The position numbers and the translations under genes are program-made. The notes below the pieces were generated by a model that had not been told where the DNA came from, did no database searches, and worked only from the letters and a program-made list of their open reading frames with translations. Shown in pieces: positions 1 through 6,035 of a stretch of DNA of 42,337 bases. This DNA is from Muribaculaceae bacterium Isolate-104 (HZI) (GTDB lineage Bacteria > Bacteroidota > Bacteroidia > Bacteroidales > Muribaculaceae). How positions within the stretch are numbered: position 1 is the stretch's first letter; every line of letters begins with the position of its first letter. The stretch lies in NCBI GenBank assembly GCA_003762715.1, contig RIBJ01000065.1:1-42337 (forward strand), in the 5' to 3' direction.

Positions 1-17
1 GGTCTCTTTAACCTTAT

Positions 18-127
18 TCAGGTGGTGATAGCGTAAGGGCTCCACCTCTATCCATTCCGAACAGAGAAGTTAAACCTTACCACGCCGATGATACTGCGAA
101 AGCGGGAAAGTAGGTAACCGCCCCCTT
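18..127 (+). rRNA. rrf: 5S ribosomal RNA
   Basis: The stretch has the typical 5S layout. A 5' strand (TCAGGTGGTGATAGCG) pairs with the 3' part (GTAGGTAACCGCC). Between them are the conserved CCATTCCGAACAGAGAAGTTAA segment, here split as CCATTCCGAACAG and AGAAGTTAA, and the GCCGATGATACTGC segment. Length is about 110 bases. It lies at the very start of the window, so a 23S gene is expected just upstream, outside the view. A hairpin terminator follows directly. Exact ends are uncertain by a few bases. Confidence 0.95.
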
Positions 128-130
128 AAG

Positions 131-168
131 AAGAGCCGCGACTCACACGAGCCGCGGCTTTTCTTTTT
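131..168 (+). terminator. Intrinsic terminator of the rRNA operon
   Basis: AGCCGCG at 134-140 pairs with CGCGGCT at 153-159. The stem extends outward by A-T and G-U pairs to 131/162, and a T-rich tract (TTTTCTTTTT) follows. It sits a few bases after the 5S gene and most likely ends the rRNA transcript. Confidence 0.9.
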
Positions 169-240
169 ATATACCTGCCGGAATTACATACCTGCGGGCT
201 TCATATGCGCGCGGCTGTTGCGCTATGTAATAGCAGTAGG

Positions 241-280
241 TAAAAAAGCAACGAGGAGATGTTTTCACAACGTCTCCTCG
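241..280 (-). terminator. Hairpin with minus-strand terminator character
   Basis: CGAGGAGATGTT (252-263) pairs with AACGTCTCCTCG (269-280), with one G-U pair and a five-base loop. Read on the minus strand, the stem is followed by TTGCTTTTTT, as in an intrinsic terminator. No minus-strand gene lies to the right, so it may stop antisense or read-through transcription before the rRNA operon. Confidence 0.5.
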
Positions 281-391
281 CTTAGATAATAAACCAATCA
301 TTATCACATTTCTTGCAATGGAAAAAGTAATTTTGCTATGTACTATTATAACACGGCTGCGCCGGGATAGTTTTCAGCTTTTGTATCTATA

Positions 392-409
392 ACAAAGGTT
401 AACCTTTGT
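392..409. promoter_or_regulatory. Perfect 18-base palindrome upstream of recA
   Basis: ACAAAGGTT (392-400) is directly followed by its reverse complement AACCTTTGT (401-409), without a spacer. It lies about 30 bases upstream of the recA -7 box, a common place for a repressor or activator site. No binding protein can be named from the sequence. It is not the Gram-negative LexA box (CTG-N10-CAG). Confidence 0.5.
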
Positions 410-413
410 GTGC

Positions 414-445
414 TGTGTTTTTGCTCACACAATTTTGTACCTTTG
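414..445 (+). promoter_or_regulatory. Candidate recA promoter
   Basis: TACCTTTG at 438-445 fits the Bacteroidetes -7 consensus TAnnTTTG, 25 bases before the recA start codon. The -33 box is weak: TGTG at 414-417 has the right 20-base spacing, while a better TTTG at 420-423 is too close. Confidence 0.5.
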
Positions 446-470
446 TATCAGAAACAAATAACAAAGCAAT

Positions 471-1670
471 ATGGCAAAAAAAGAAACATCGTCCAAGAAG
501 GAGAAAGCTCCTGTGGATCCCAGGAAGGCAAAGCTCGAGGCATTGTCTGCGGCAATGGAGAAAATAGAGAAAAACTTCGGTCGCGGAGCTATAATGAAGC
601 TCGGTGAGGAGTTTGTGGAGGAGGTTGAAGTTATTCCCACCGGCTCTATCGGTCTTAATTTCGCGCTTGGCGTCGGTGGTTTTCCGCGTGGGCGAATCAT
701 TGAGATATACGGCCCTGAGTCCTCCGGTAAGACTACCCTGGCAATTCATGCTATAGCTGAGGCGCAGAAGCAGGGCGGTGTTGCCGCGATAATCGACGCT
801 GAACACGCTTTTGACCGTTTCTACGCTGAGAAACTTGGCGTGGATGTGGATAACCTTCTTATATCGCAGCCTGACAACGGCGAGCAGGCGCTGGAGATTG
901 CAGAGCAGCTGATACGCTCCGGCGCGGTAGATATTCTGGTGGTAGACTCGGTTGCCGCCCTTACTCCGAAAAATGAAATCGAGGGGGTGATGGGTGACAA
1001 GAATGTCGGCTTGCACGCGCGTCTCATGTCACAGGCAATGCGTAAGCTCACCGGTGCTATCTCCCGCACAAATACAACCTGTATTTTCATCAACCAGCTG
1101 CGTGAGAAAATCGGTGTGATGTTTGGCCCGTCCGAGACCACTACAGGCGGTAACGCGTTGAAATTTTATGCGAGTGTGCGTGTGGACATCCGTTCAAGCA
1201 GTCCGCTTAAGGATGGCGATGATGTAATAGGCCGTCACACCAAAGTAAAGGTTGTCAAGAACAAGGTTGCGCCTCCATTTCGCAGAGCTGAGTTTGATAT
1301 AATGTTCGGCGAGGGTATTTCGCGTGCCAGCGAGATTATTGACCTTGGTGTGGACTATGGCATAATTCAGAAGAGCGGCGCATGGTTCAGCTATGACGGC
1401 TCCAAACTTGCCCAGGGCAGGGATGCCGCCAAGCGAGTGATTCAGGACAACCCCGAACTCGCCGAAGAGCTCGAAGAAAAAATAATGAAGGCGCTCAAGG
1501 AGAATCCTCAGGGCAAGGAAAAGAAAAAGTCAAGCAAATCTGCCAAGTCTGACAAATCCTCGTCAAAGTCTGACGAAGAGGAGTCGGTAGACGACATAGA
1601 TTTGGATGACATGGATTTTGATACGGATCTGCCCGATGATTTCAGCATTGAGGAAGATGCAGATGCATAA
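471..1670 (+). CDS. recA: Recombinase RecA
   Basis: RecA forms ATP-dependent filaments on single-stranded DNA for homologous recombination and DNA repair in the cytoplasm. The 399-residue product has the Walker A motif GPESSGKTT at residues 81-89, the DNA-binding loop region around [20 protein letters not shown], and the conserved [15 protein letters not shown] segment. It is about 45-50 residues longer than typical RecA. The extra part is a C-terminal Lys/Ser-rich stretch followed by a strongly acidic Asp/Glu end. The ATG start is preceded by an A-rich leader as usual in Bacteroidetes. It is the first gene of a packed same-strand run, with the next start only six bases after the stop. An 18-base palindrome upstream may be its control site. 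Confidence 0.98.
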   Translation: MAKKETSSKKEKAPVDPRKAKLEALSAAMEKIEKNFGRGAIMKLGEEFVEEVEVIPTGSIGLNFALGVGGFPRGRIIEIYGPESSGKTTLAIHAIAEAQKQGGVAAIIDAEHAFDRFYAEKLGVDVDNLLISQPDNGEQALEIAEQLIRSGAVDILVVDSVAALTPKNEIEGVMGDKNVGLHARLMSQAMRKLTGAISRTNTTCIFINQLREKIGVMFGPSETTTGGNALKFYASVRVDIRSSSPLKDGDDVIGRHTKVKVVKNKVAPPFRRAEFDIMFGEGISRASEIIDLGVDYGIIQKSGAWFSYDGSKLAQGRDAAKRVIQDNPELAEELEEKIMKALKENPQGKEKKKSSKSAKSDKSSSKSDEEESVDDIDLDDMDFDTDLPDDFSIEEDADA

Positions 1671-1676
1671 CAGACA

Positions 1677-2687
1677 GTGAAAAAGAAAGTACTGATAATA
1701 GGTGCCGGAGGCTTCATCGGCGGCTTTATTGCCGATGAAAGCCTCCGTCGCGGTTTTGATACATGGGCGGGAGTCCGTCCGTCAACCTCGCGTGAGTTTC
1801 TGACAGATGACTCGCTGAAATTTGTGTCTCTCGACTATGAGGATGCCGACAAAATGGCGTGTCAGCTGAGAGACGCATTGCCTGAGGGCGAGAAGTGGGA
1901 CTGGATTGTGTATAATCTCGGAGCCACGAAGTGTGCAAATTTTGCCGACTTCAACCGCATTAATTATATCTATCTCCAGAATACGGTGAGTGCGTTGCGC
2001 AAGTCAGGAATGCTACCGGAGAGGTTTCTGTTCATGAGCAGTCTCAGCGCCGTGGGTCCCGGTGACGAAAAGAATTACAGTCCGTTGACCAGCCGTTCCA
2101 TTCCGCAGCCTAACACCAGGTACGGCGTTTCGAAAATCAAGGCGGAAACATTTCTTGAAACATGCCCCGATGTAGCGTGGACAGTGTTCAGACCTACCGG
2201 TGTGTACGGTCCGCACGAAAAAGACTACCTTATGATGATAAAGTGCATAGACGGTCATTGTGATTTCGGGGTGGGTTACCGCCGGCAGATGCTGACTTTC
2301 ATATATGTCAGAGACCTTGCGTCTGCTGTGTTCGATGCGCTTGCTGTGCCTGAGACCCTGCGCAGAAAGTACATAATATCAGAGCCGCGCGCCTACACGC
2401 AGAGCGAGTTTCGCAAGATAGTGGCTCGGGCGCTCGGGCGCAGGTTTGTCATTCCTGTGCGTCTTCCACTCTGGGCTGCGTATATAGCCTCGGTGGTGTC
2501 GGAAAAGTACGGGGTTGCGAAGATGAAGGCTTCAACGCTCAATCGCGACAAATTCAAAATCATGAAACAGCGCAACTGGAACTGCGATGTGTCTGATGCA
2601 GTTCGCGATTTCAATTTCACCGCGAGGTATCCTCTGGAGAAAGGTATAGCCGAAACGGTTGAAGCATACAGGAAAGGAGGCGTGTAG
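1677..2687 (+). CDS. NAD-dependent epimerase/dehydratase (extended SDR)
   Basis: A member of the extended short-chain dehydrogenase family, which acts on nucleotide sugars or related substrates. The N-terminal Rossmann motif is GAGGFIG at residues 9-15. The catalytic Tyr-x3-Lys is Y149-GVS-K153 in RYGVSK, with an upstream serine in MSSLSAVG (about 122-124). Length (336 residues) is normal. The start is a GTG at 1677, six bases after the recA stop; no ATG is nearby in frame. The stop overlaps the next start by one base. The substrate cannot be told from the sequence. It could also be a dihydroflavonol-reductase-like enzyme. Confidence 0.88.
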   Translation: MKKKVLIIGAGGFIGGFIADESLRRGFDTWAGVRPSTSREFLTDDSLKFVSLDYEDADKMACQLRDALPEGEKWDWIVYNLGATKCANFADFNRINYIYLQNTVSALRKSGMLPERFLFMSSLSAVGPGDEKNYSPLTSRSIPQPNTRYGVSKIKAETFLETCPDVAWTVFRPTGVYGPHEKDYLMMIKCIDGHCDFGVGYRRQMLTFIYVRDLASAVFDALAVPETLRRKYIISEPRAYTQSEFRKIVARALGRRFVIPVRLPLWAAYIASVVSEKYGVAKMKASTLNRDKFKIMKQRNWNCDVSDAVRDFNFTARYPLEKGIAETVEAYRKGGV

Positions 2688-2965
2688 TGAGCTCATTGGA
2701 AAAGGTACCCCGCCTGGTGATTGCAGCGATTCTTCTGTTGGTGCTGCCGGTGTTTCAGATGCCGGGGCTGCTTGCGGCTGCTCCTGCGGCAATTCCGTTT
2801 GTCAGAGTTTTGCTGTGGGTATATCCTTTTTATATAGCAGTGGCGGCGTACCTCGCTTATGTGTGCTACCGCACGCGACCGCTTGTCAGCTGGATTCTTA
2901 TGGCGCTTATGCTTCTGACCCACCTTGCCATGTGGCACCTTGTTTATTCGGACTTAAAAATGTGA
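2687..2965 (+). CDS. Small three-helix membrane protein, unknown function
   Basis: A 92-residue protein with three hydrophobic stretches (about residues 10-32, 38-60 and 66-86), so a likely inner-membrane protein. No known family is recognised. The start is GTG at 2687-2689, overlapping the upstream TAG by one base. A strong purine-rich site (GGAAAGGAGG, 2671-2680) sits at good distance, which is unusual for this lineage and supports this start. A longer alternative frame from 2659 runs through the region and joins aroQ, but its first 100 residues are the out-of-frame shadow of this gene. Confidence 0.75.
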   Translation: MSSLEKVPRLVIAAILLLVLPVFQMPGLLAAAPAAIPFVRVLLWVYPFYIAVAAYLAYVCYRTRPLVSWILMALMLLTHLAMWHLVYSDLKM

Positions 2966-2967
2966 TT

Positions 2968-3387
2968 ATGGAAAAGATTCTTATTATAAACGGTCCAAAC
3001 CTCAACCTCCTCGGGACGAGGGAGCCGGGCATATATGGTTCTGAGACAATGGAAGCTCAGCTCGACCTGCTTAAGCGGAAATATCCGGAGGTTGTTTTCG
3101 AGTATTTCCAAAGCAACCATGAAGGCGCGCTTATCGACAGAATACACGCGGCTGACCATGAGGACTTCCGTGGGGTGGTGCTTAACGCCGGAGCCTATAC
3201 CCATACCTCGCTTGCCATAGCCGATGCCATAGCAGCAGTGGGCGTTCCGGTGGTGGAGGTGCACATTTCCAACATCTCGTCGAGGGAGCCTATCCGTCAC
3301 AAATCGCTCATCACACCTGTCTGCCGGGGTATAATTGCCGGTTTCGGGCTTGACAGTTACAGACTTGCAGTAGAAGCACTGTTATGA
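2968..3387 (+). CDS. aroQ: 3-dehydroquinate dehydratase, type II
   Basis: Catalyses dehydration of 3-dehydroquinate to 3-dehydroshikimate, the third step of the shikimate pathway, usually as a cytoplasmic dodecamer. The 139-residue product has the signature NGPNLNLLGTREPGIYG near the N-terminus with the catalytic arginine and tyrosine. It also has FQSNHEG, LNAGAYTHTS and EVHISN with the catalytic histidine. Length is that of the family (about 140-150). The frame stays open upstream to 2659, but the ATG at 2968 gives the canonical N-terminus MEKILIINGPN and starts two bases after the preceding stop. The TGA stop overlaps the next ATG (ATGA). Confidence 0.96.
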   Translation: MEKILIINGPNLNLLGTREPGIYGSETMEAQLDLLKRKYPEVVFEYFQSNHEGALIDRIHAADHEDFRGVVLNAGAYTHTSLAIADAIAAVGVPVVEVHISNISSREPIRHKSLITPVCRGIIAGFGLDSYRLAVEALL

Positions 3388-4409
3388 CACACACCAGAGT
3401 AATGGCAACCATTGCCGACAATCGCGCCACAGCACAGTTTGTGCGCGAGTTGCATGCCGCCGGAATGGAGGGCGTGAGAATAAACTCCGCGCATGTCACC
3501 CCTGAGGCTATCCGCGCTATCATACCGACTGTGCGGGCTGTCGACCCCGCAATCGTGATTCTTATGGACACCAAAGGCCCGGAGATGCGCACTACAGCTC
3601 TTGAGCCGGGGATTGAATCGGTCAGGATGAATGCCGGAGCGGAAGTCCGAGTTTGCGGAGGAGACGCACATTCGGGCAGCAGCCGGATATTTGTCAACGC
3701 TCCGGCTGTAGGCAGTTATCTTGCTTCGGGCGACAGGCTGTTTATAGACGACGGCGAAATTGAACTGAAAATAAAAAGAGTGGAAAACGACAACACGTTG
3801 CTTTGCGAAGTTATCAGAGCAGGCGTGCTCGGTTCGCGCAAGAGTGTCAACGCGTCTGAGGGTGCCAAACTGCCACCCATGCCGGCTGTGTCGGAAAAAG
3901 ACCGTGTCAATATAAAGGCAGCCCTTGAGTGTGGAATAGACATAATAGCCCACTCGTTTGTCCGGACAGCCGACGATGTGCGGCAGGTGCGCGAAGAGTT
4001 AGGCTCTTCGGCGGTGAAGCTGTTTGCCAAGGTCGAGACCAGAGAGGCGCTTGACAACCTTGAGGCGATAGCAGACGCCGCAGACGGGCTGCTGGTGGCG
4101 CGTGGCGACCTCGGCGCGCAGATACCTCTTTGCGAAGTGCCTGCCGCGCAGATGCGCATAATGGCGTTGTGCAGAACTGCCGGCAAATCAACCATCATAT
4201 CCACGCAGATACTCGATTCGATGATGCGCCGACCCCAGCCTACCCGCGCCGAGGTGAGCGATATAGCCTTCGGAGTGTGCCAGGGAGCCGACTGGCTGCT
4301 GCTCACCGGCGAAACCGCAAAAGGCGATTATCCAGCCGAGGCGGTGAGCGTCATGCACGGCACTATTGCCGCCACCGAAAAATATCTTGAGCCATGCAGC
4401 GTGAAATAG
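3384..4409 (+). CDS. pyk: Short pyruvate kinase lacking the C-terminal domain
   Basis: Pyruvate kinase converts phosphoenolpyruvate and ADP to pyruvate and ATP. The product keeps the barrel and B-domain core: MDTKGPEMRT (about 61-70), a FAKVET segment with the catalytic lysine and metal-binding glutamate, the glycine-rich VARGDLGAQIP, and the signature around TRAEVSDIAF plus SGETAKGDYP-like TGETAKGDYPAEAV. At 341 residues it ends soon after this motif, whereas usual enzymes have about 470-590 residues with a C-terminal regulatory domain. The usual TIGP and NFSHG segments are altered (TIADN; RINSAH), so the serine ligand of the monovalent cation appears to be alanine. It overlaps aroQ by 4 bases and the next gene by 16. 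It may be a catalytically changed paralogue. Confidence 0.85.
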   Translation: MTHTRVMATIADNRATAQFVRELHAAGMEGVRINSAHVTPEAIRAIIPTVRAVDPAIVILMDTKGPEMRTTALEPGIESVRMNAGAEVRVCGGDAHSGSSRIFVNAPAVGSYLASGDRLFIDDGEIELKIKRVENDNTLLCEVIRAGVLGSRKSVNASEGAKLPPMPAVSEKDRVNIKAALECGIDIIAHSFVRTADDVRQVREELGSSAVKLFAKVETREALDNLEAIADAADGLLVARGDLGAQIPLCEVPAAQMRIMALCRTAGKSTIISTQILDSMMRRPQPTRAEVSDIAFGVCQGADWLLLTGETAKGDYPAEAVSVMHGTIAATEKYLEPCSVK

Positions 4410-5023
4410 ACGACTATATAACGCTACACACATCAGCCGAGCCGCCTCATCTTGCCAGGCTGTATCGCCACACATGGCTCCACCGGCTGTATCCTCAGAT
4501 GTGTTCAGGACATGTGCAAGGACGAATCATAAAGATGCTTACGGCTATGATAAATCCCGCCAAAGTGCTTGAACTGGGCACATTTACCGGCTATTCAGCC
4601 CTTTGTATCGCCGAGGCGCTGGAGCCGCACGGCGAGCTGCACACTGTCGAGATTGATGATGAGAACGCCGAGGCGCTTGAACAACTGTTTGCAAGCTCTC
4701 CCGGCGGTGACAAAGTGAAGTTGCATGTCGGCGATGCGCTGGAAATTATTCCGGCCCTTGACATTCAATGGGACATGGTGTATATAGACGCGAACAAACG
4801 CCATTACTGCGAATACCTTGAGGCGGTGTTGCCCCGCCTGCGTCCGGGCGGGTTCATTATTGCCGACAATACCCTTTGGGGCGGCAAGATAGCAGAGGGT
4901 GCCACCGACGCGCAGTCGGCGGGGATAGCCCGCTTTAACGACCTTGTTGCGTCAGACCCTCGGCTTGAAACCGTAATATTGCCGCTGCGCGACGGGCTGT
5001 CGCTCATCCGCAAACTCCCGTAG
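4394..5023 (+). CDS. SAM-dependent O-methyltransferase (caffeoyl-CoA OMT-like family 3)
   Basis: A class I methyltransferase of 209 residues. The SAM-binding motif I is ELGTFTGYSALCIAEAL, followed by an acidic residue at the end of the next strand (HTVEIDDENAE). The metal-dependent family-3 features are DMVYIDANKRHYCEYLE and RPGGFIIADNTLWGG (Asp and Asn as divalent-metal ligands). The substrate is unknown; bacterial homologues act on catechols or other small hydroxylated compounds. Its ATG lies inside the end of the pyruvate kinase gene, so translation is probably coupled. It is the last gene before the accessory island. Confidence 0.88.
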   Translation: MQREIDDYITLHTSAEPPHLARLYRHTWLHRLYPQMCSGHVQGRIIKMLTAMINPAKVLELGTFTGYSALCIAEALEPHGELHTVEIDDENAEALEQLFASSPGGDKVKLHVGDALEIIPALDIQWDMVYIDANKRHYCEYLEAVLPRLRPGGFIIADNTLWGGKIAEGATDAQSAGIARFNDLVASDPRLETVILPLRDGLSLIRKLP

Positions 5024-5388
5024 GCGCGCCAGTCCTGAATTTCCGGAGAGTCTGTATTTGTTCATTGCACTCTATTCAGAGAGTGGAAGTGTCTTCAAGT
5101 CGGAAAACGTCAAAAATAATAGCAACTATAACAGACCGATTTTTAGTAGTTAAGAGCGCGATCCTTAAAATTTCGCGCTCTAAAGTCACGTCGGGAATCT
5201 TGGGTAGGCGCTAATGTTACTTTATATTACCACCTGTCCTCGTTAATGAGACAGGAGGATGCTAATTTTGCCGCCGCAGCTTGTAAATATGTTATGTAGC
5301 ATATTTATGTATGGAATATATTTCGTAATTTTGCAATTAACAATAAAATACATATTTACGAAACAGACATACGAAAAGTATACATAAC
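5024..5388. other. Left flank of the accessory island, non-coding
   Basis: No supported gene. There is a 9-base-pair stem (AGAGCGCGA at 5153-5161 with TCGCGCTCT at 5173-5181), without a clear T tract. A small imperfect hairpin CCTGTC...GACAGG lies near 5233-5256. An AT-rich inverted repeat (TAAATATG 5284-5291, CATATTTA 5300-5307) has a further copy of CATATTTA at 5351-5358. Two TAATTTTG boxes fit the -7 consensus, at 5263-5270 and 5326-5333. No direct repeat shared with the right end of the island (9833-9862) was found by eye. Confidence 0.5.
5304..5333 (+). promoter_or_regulatory. Candidate promoter of the island operon
   Basis: TAATTTTG at 5326-5333 matches TAnnTTTG. The nearest -33-like sequence is TTTA at 5304-5307 with an 18-base spacer, so the match is only partial. 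If used, the transcript would carry about 300 untranslated bases before the first gene at 5648. The box sits between copies of the CATATTTA repeat. Confidence 0.4.
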
Positions 5389-5630
5389 GATTTGCATTGA
5401 CATGCAATGACCAAATCTCGATTCGGTTAAATCTGGTAAATCTAACAATGGGTCGAAAAGAAAGGTCAAAGCTTGCTTGGTGCGTCCTCCCGCGAGGGCA
5501 CAGGCTGCTTTTTCTAATTCTTGACCCAATGGCTTTACCAGAGCCAAACCGAAGAGATGCAGGTAAAGAGTGCTGTGTCCTCTTTTAATACAGCCGGAGA
5601 TTGCCGAAGCCCGTCAGTCGGACGCACGAA
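5356..5630. other. Structured patch: possible leader/ncRNA or remnant of a minus-strand gene
   Basis: Several complementary segments lie here. A hairpin spans 5389-5417 (GATTTG-CATTG with CAATG-AC-CAAATC). TGGGTC (5449-5454) pairs with GACCCA (5523-5528), enclosing GTGC-CCTC with GAGG-GCAC (5480-5500). Also GTGCGTCC (5480-5487) is the exact reverse complement of GGACGCAC (5620-5627), and CTTTACC (5533-5539) is that of GGTAAAG (5562-5568), so two alternative folds are possible. On the minus strand a frame stays open for about 87 codons (5617 down to 5356) with protein-like composition (for example LYLHLFGLALVKPLGQELEK) but lacks a plausible ATG start. Which reading is right cannot be settled by eye. 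Confidence 0.35.
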
Positions 5631-5647
5631 ATTTTTGAATAATCAAG

Positions 5648-6028
5648 ATGGCAAATTATTTTTGTAAATACTGTGGAACAAAAGCATGTTCTGCTTCGTC
5701 TCTCACGAGTGCTTACTGTACCCGTCATCCTAATGGTTCCGGAAAAGGGAAACATGTGGTATACGAAGGTGCTGAATCTTCAAAATATATCTGTGAGTAC
5801 TGTGGTACCACGGCAAGTTCTATATCATCTCTGACAAGCAGCTATTGTTCGCGTCACCCGAACGGTTCGGGCAAAGGGAAGCATTCTCCGTTTGAAGGAG
5901 GAATCAAAAGCCGGTATACCTGCAAATATTGTGGCACAAGCGCAAACTCCCTGTCATCTCTGACAAGCAGCTACTGTACACGCCATCCTAATGGATCGGG
6001 AAAAGGAAAACATTCACCACTAAGATAA
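5648..6028 (+). CDS. Three-repeat Cys3His zinc-finger-like protein
   Basis: A 126-residue protein built almost entirely of three copies of a 43-residue unit (Y4-H36, Y47-H79, Y90-H122). Each unit reads C-x2-C-x14-C-x2-H followed by PNGSGKGKH. The cysteines and histidines (C6, C9, C24, H27 and equivalents), together with the second histidine (H36 and equivalents), look like a zinc site, and the SGKGKH tail is basic. No enzymatic motif, signal peptide or membrane segment is seen. I do not recognise a named family. It may bind nucleic acid or serve as a partner of the next gene, whose ATG follows seven bases after this stop. The repeats are also very similar at DNA level, which suggests recent duplication. 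Confidence 0.82.
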   Translation: MANYFCKYCGTKACSASSLTSAYCTRHPNGSGKGKHVVYEGAESSKYICEYCGTTASSISSLTSSYCSRHPNGSGKGKHSPFEGGIKSRYTCKYCGTSANSLSSLTSSYCTRHPNGSGKGKHSPLR

Positions 6029-6035
6029 TATCACA

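Larger units (their letters stand above)
169..470. other. Intergenic region between the 5S rRNA and recA
   Basis: About 300 bases without a gene. It holds three things: a 12-base-pair hairpin at 252-280 that reads as a terminator on the minus strand, a perfect 18-base palindrome at 392-409, and a recA promoter candidate at 438-445. The octamer ATACCTGC occurs twice, at 171-178 and 188-195, with no evident role. No convincing small reading frame is seen. Confidence 0.6.

Noticed and set aside
399-1016. 205-residue minus-strand frame over the recA promoter and start
   Set aside because: Antisense to recA; no family features and no promoter on that strand.
2659-2967. Upstream extension of aroQ by about 100 residues
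   Set aside because: It lies out of frame over the small membrane protein gene, which has a strong ribosome-binding site; the canonical AroQ N-terminus begins at 2968.
5397-5588. Plus-strand 63-codon frame in the island leader
   Set aside because: It covers the stems of the structured patch, has no start context and no recognisable sequence; the opposite strand looks more protein-like, though that is also unproven.
5480-5630. Group II intron start (GTGCG) in the structured patch
   Set aside because: The GTGCG pentamer is present but no domain V or reverse transcriptase is found and the patch is far too short.
5648-6028. Coding repeats of the zinc-finger gene as a CRISPR array
   Set aside because: The repeats are in frame over their full 129-base period, with conserved Cys and His codons and no unique spacers.
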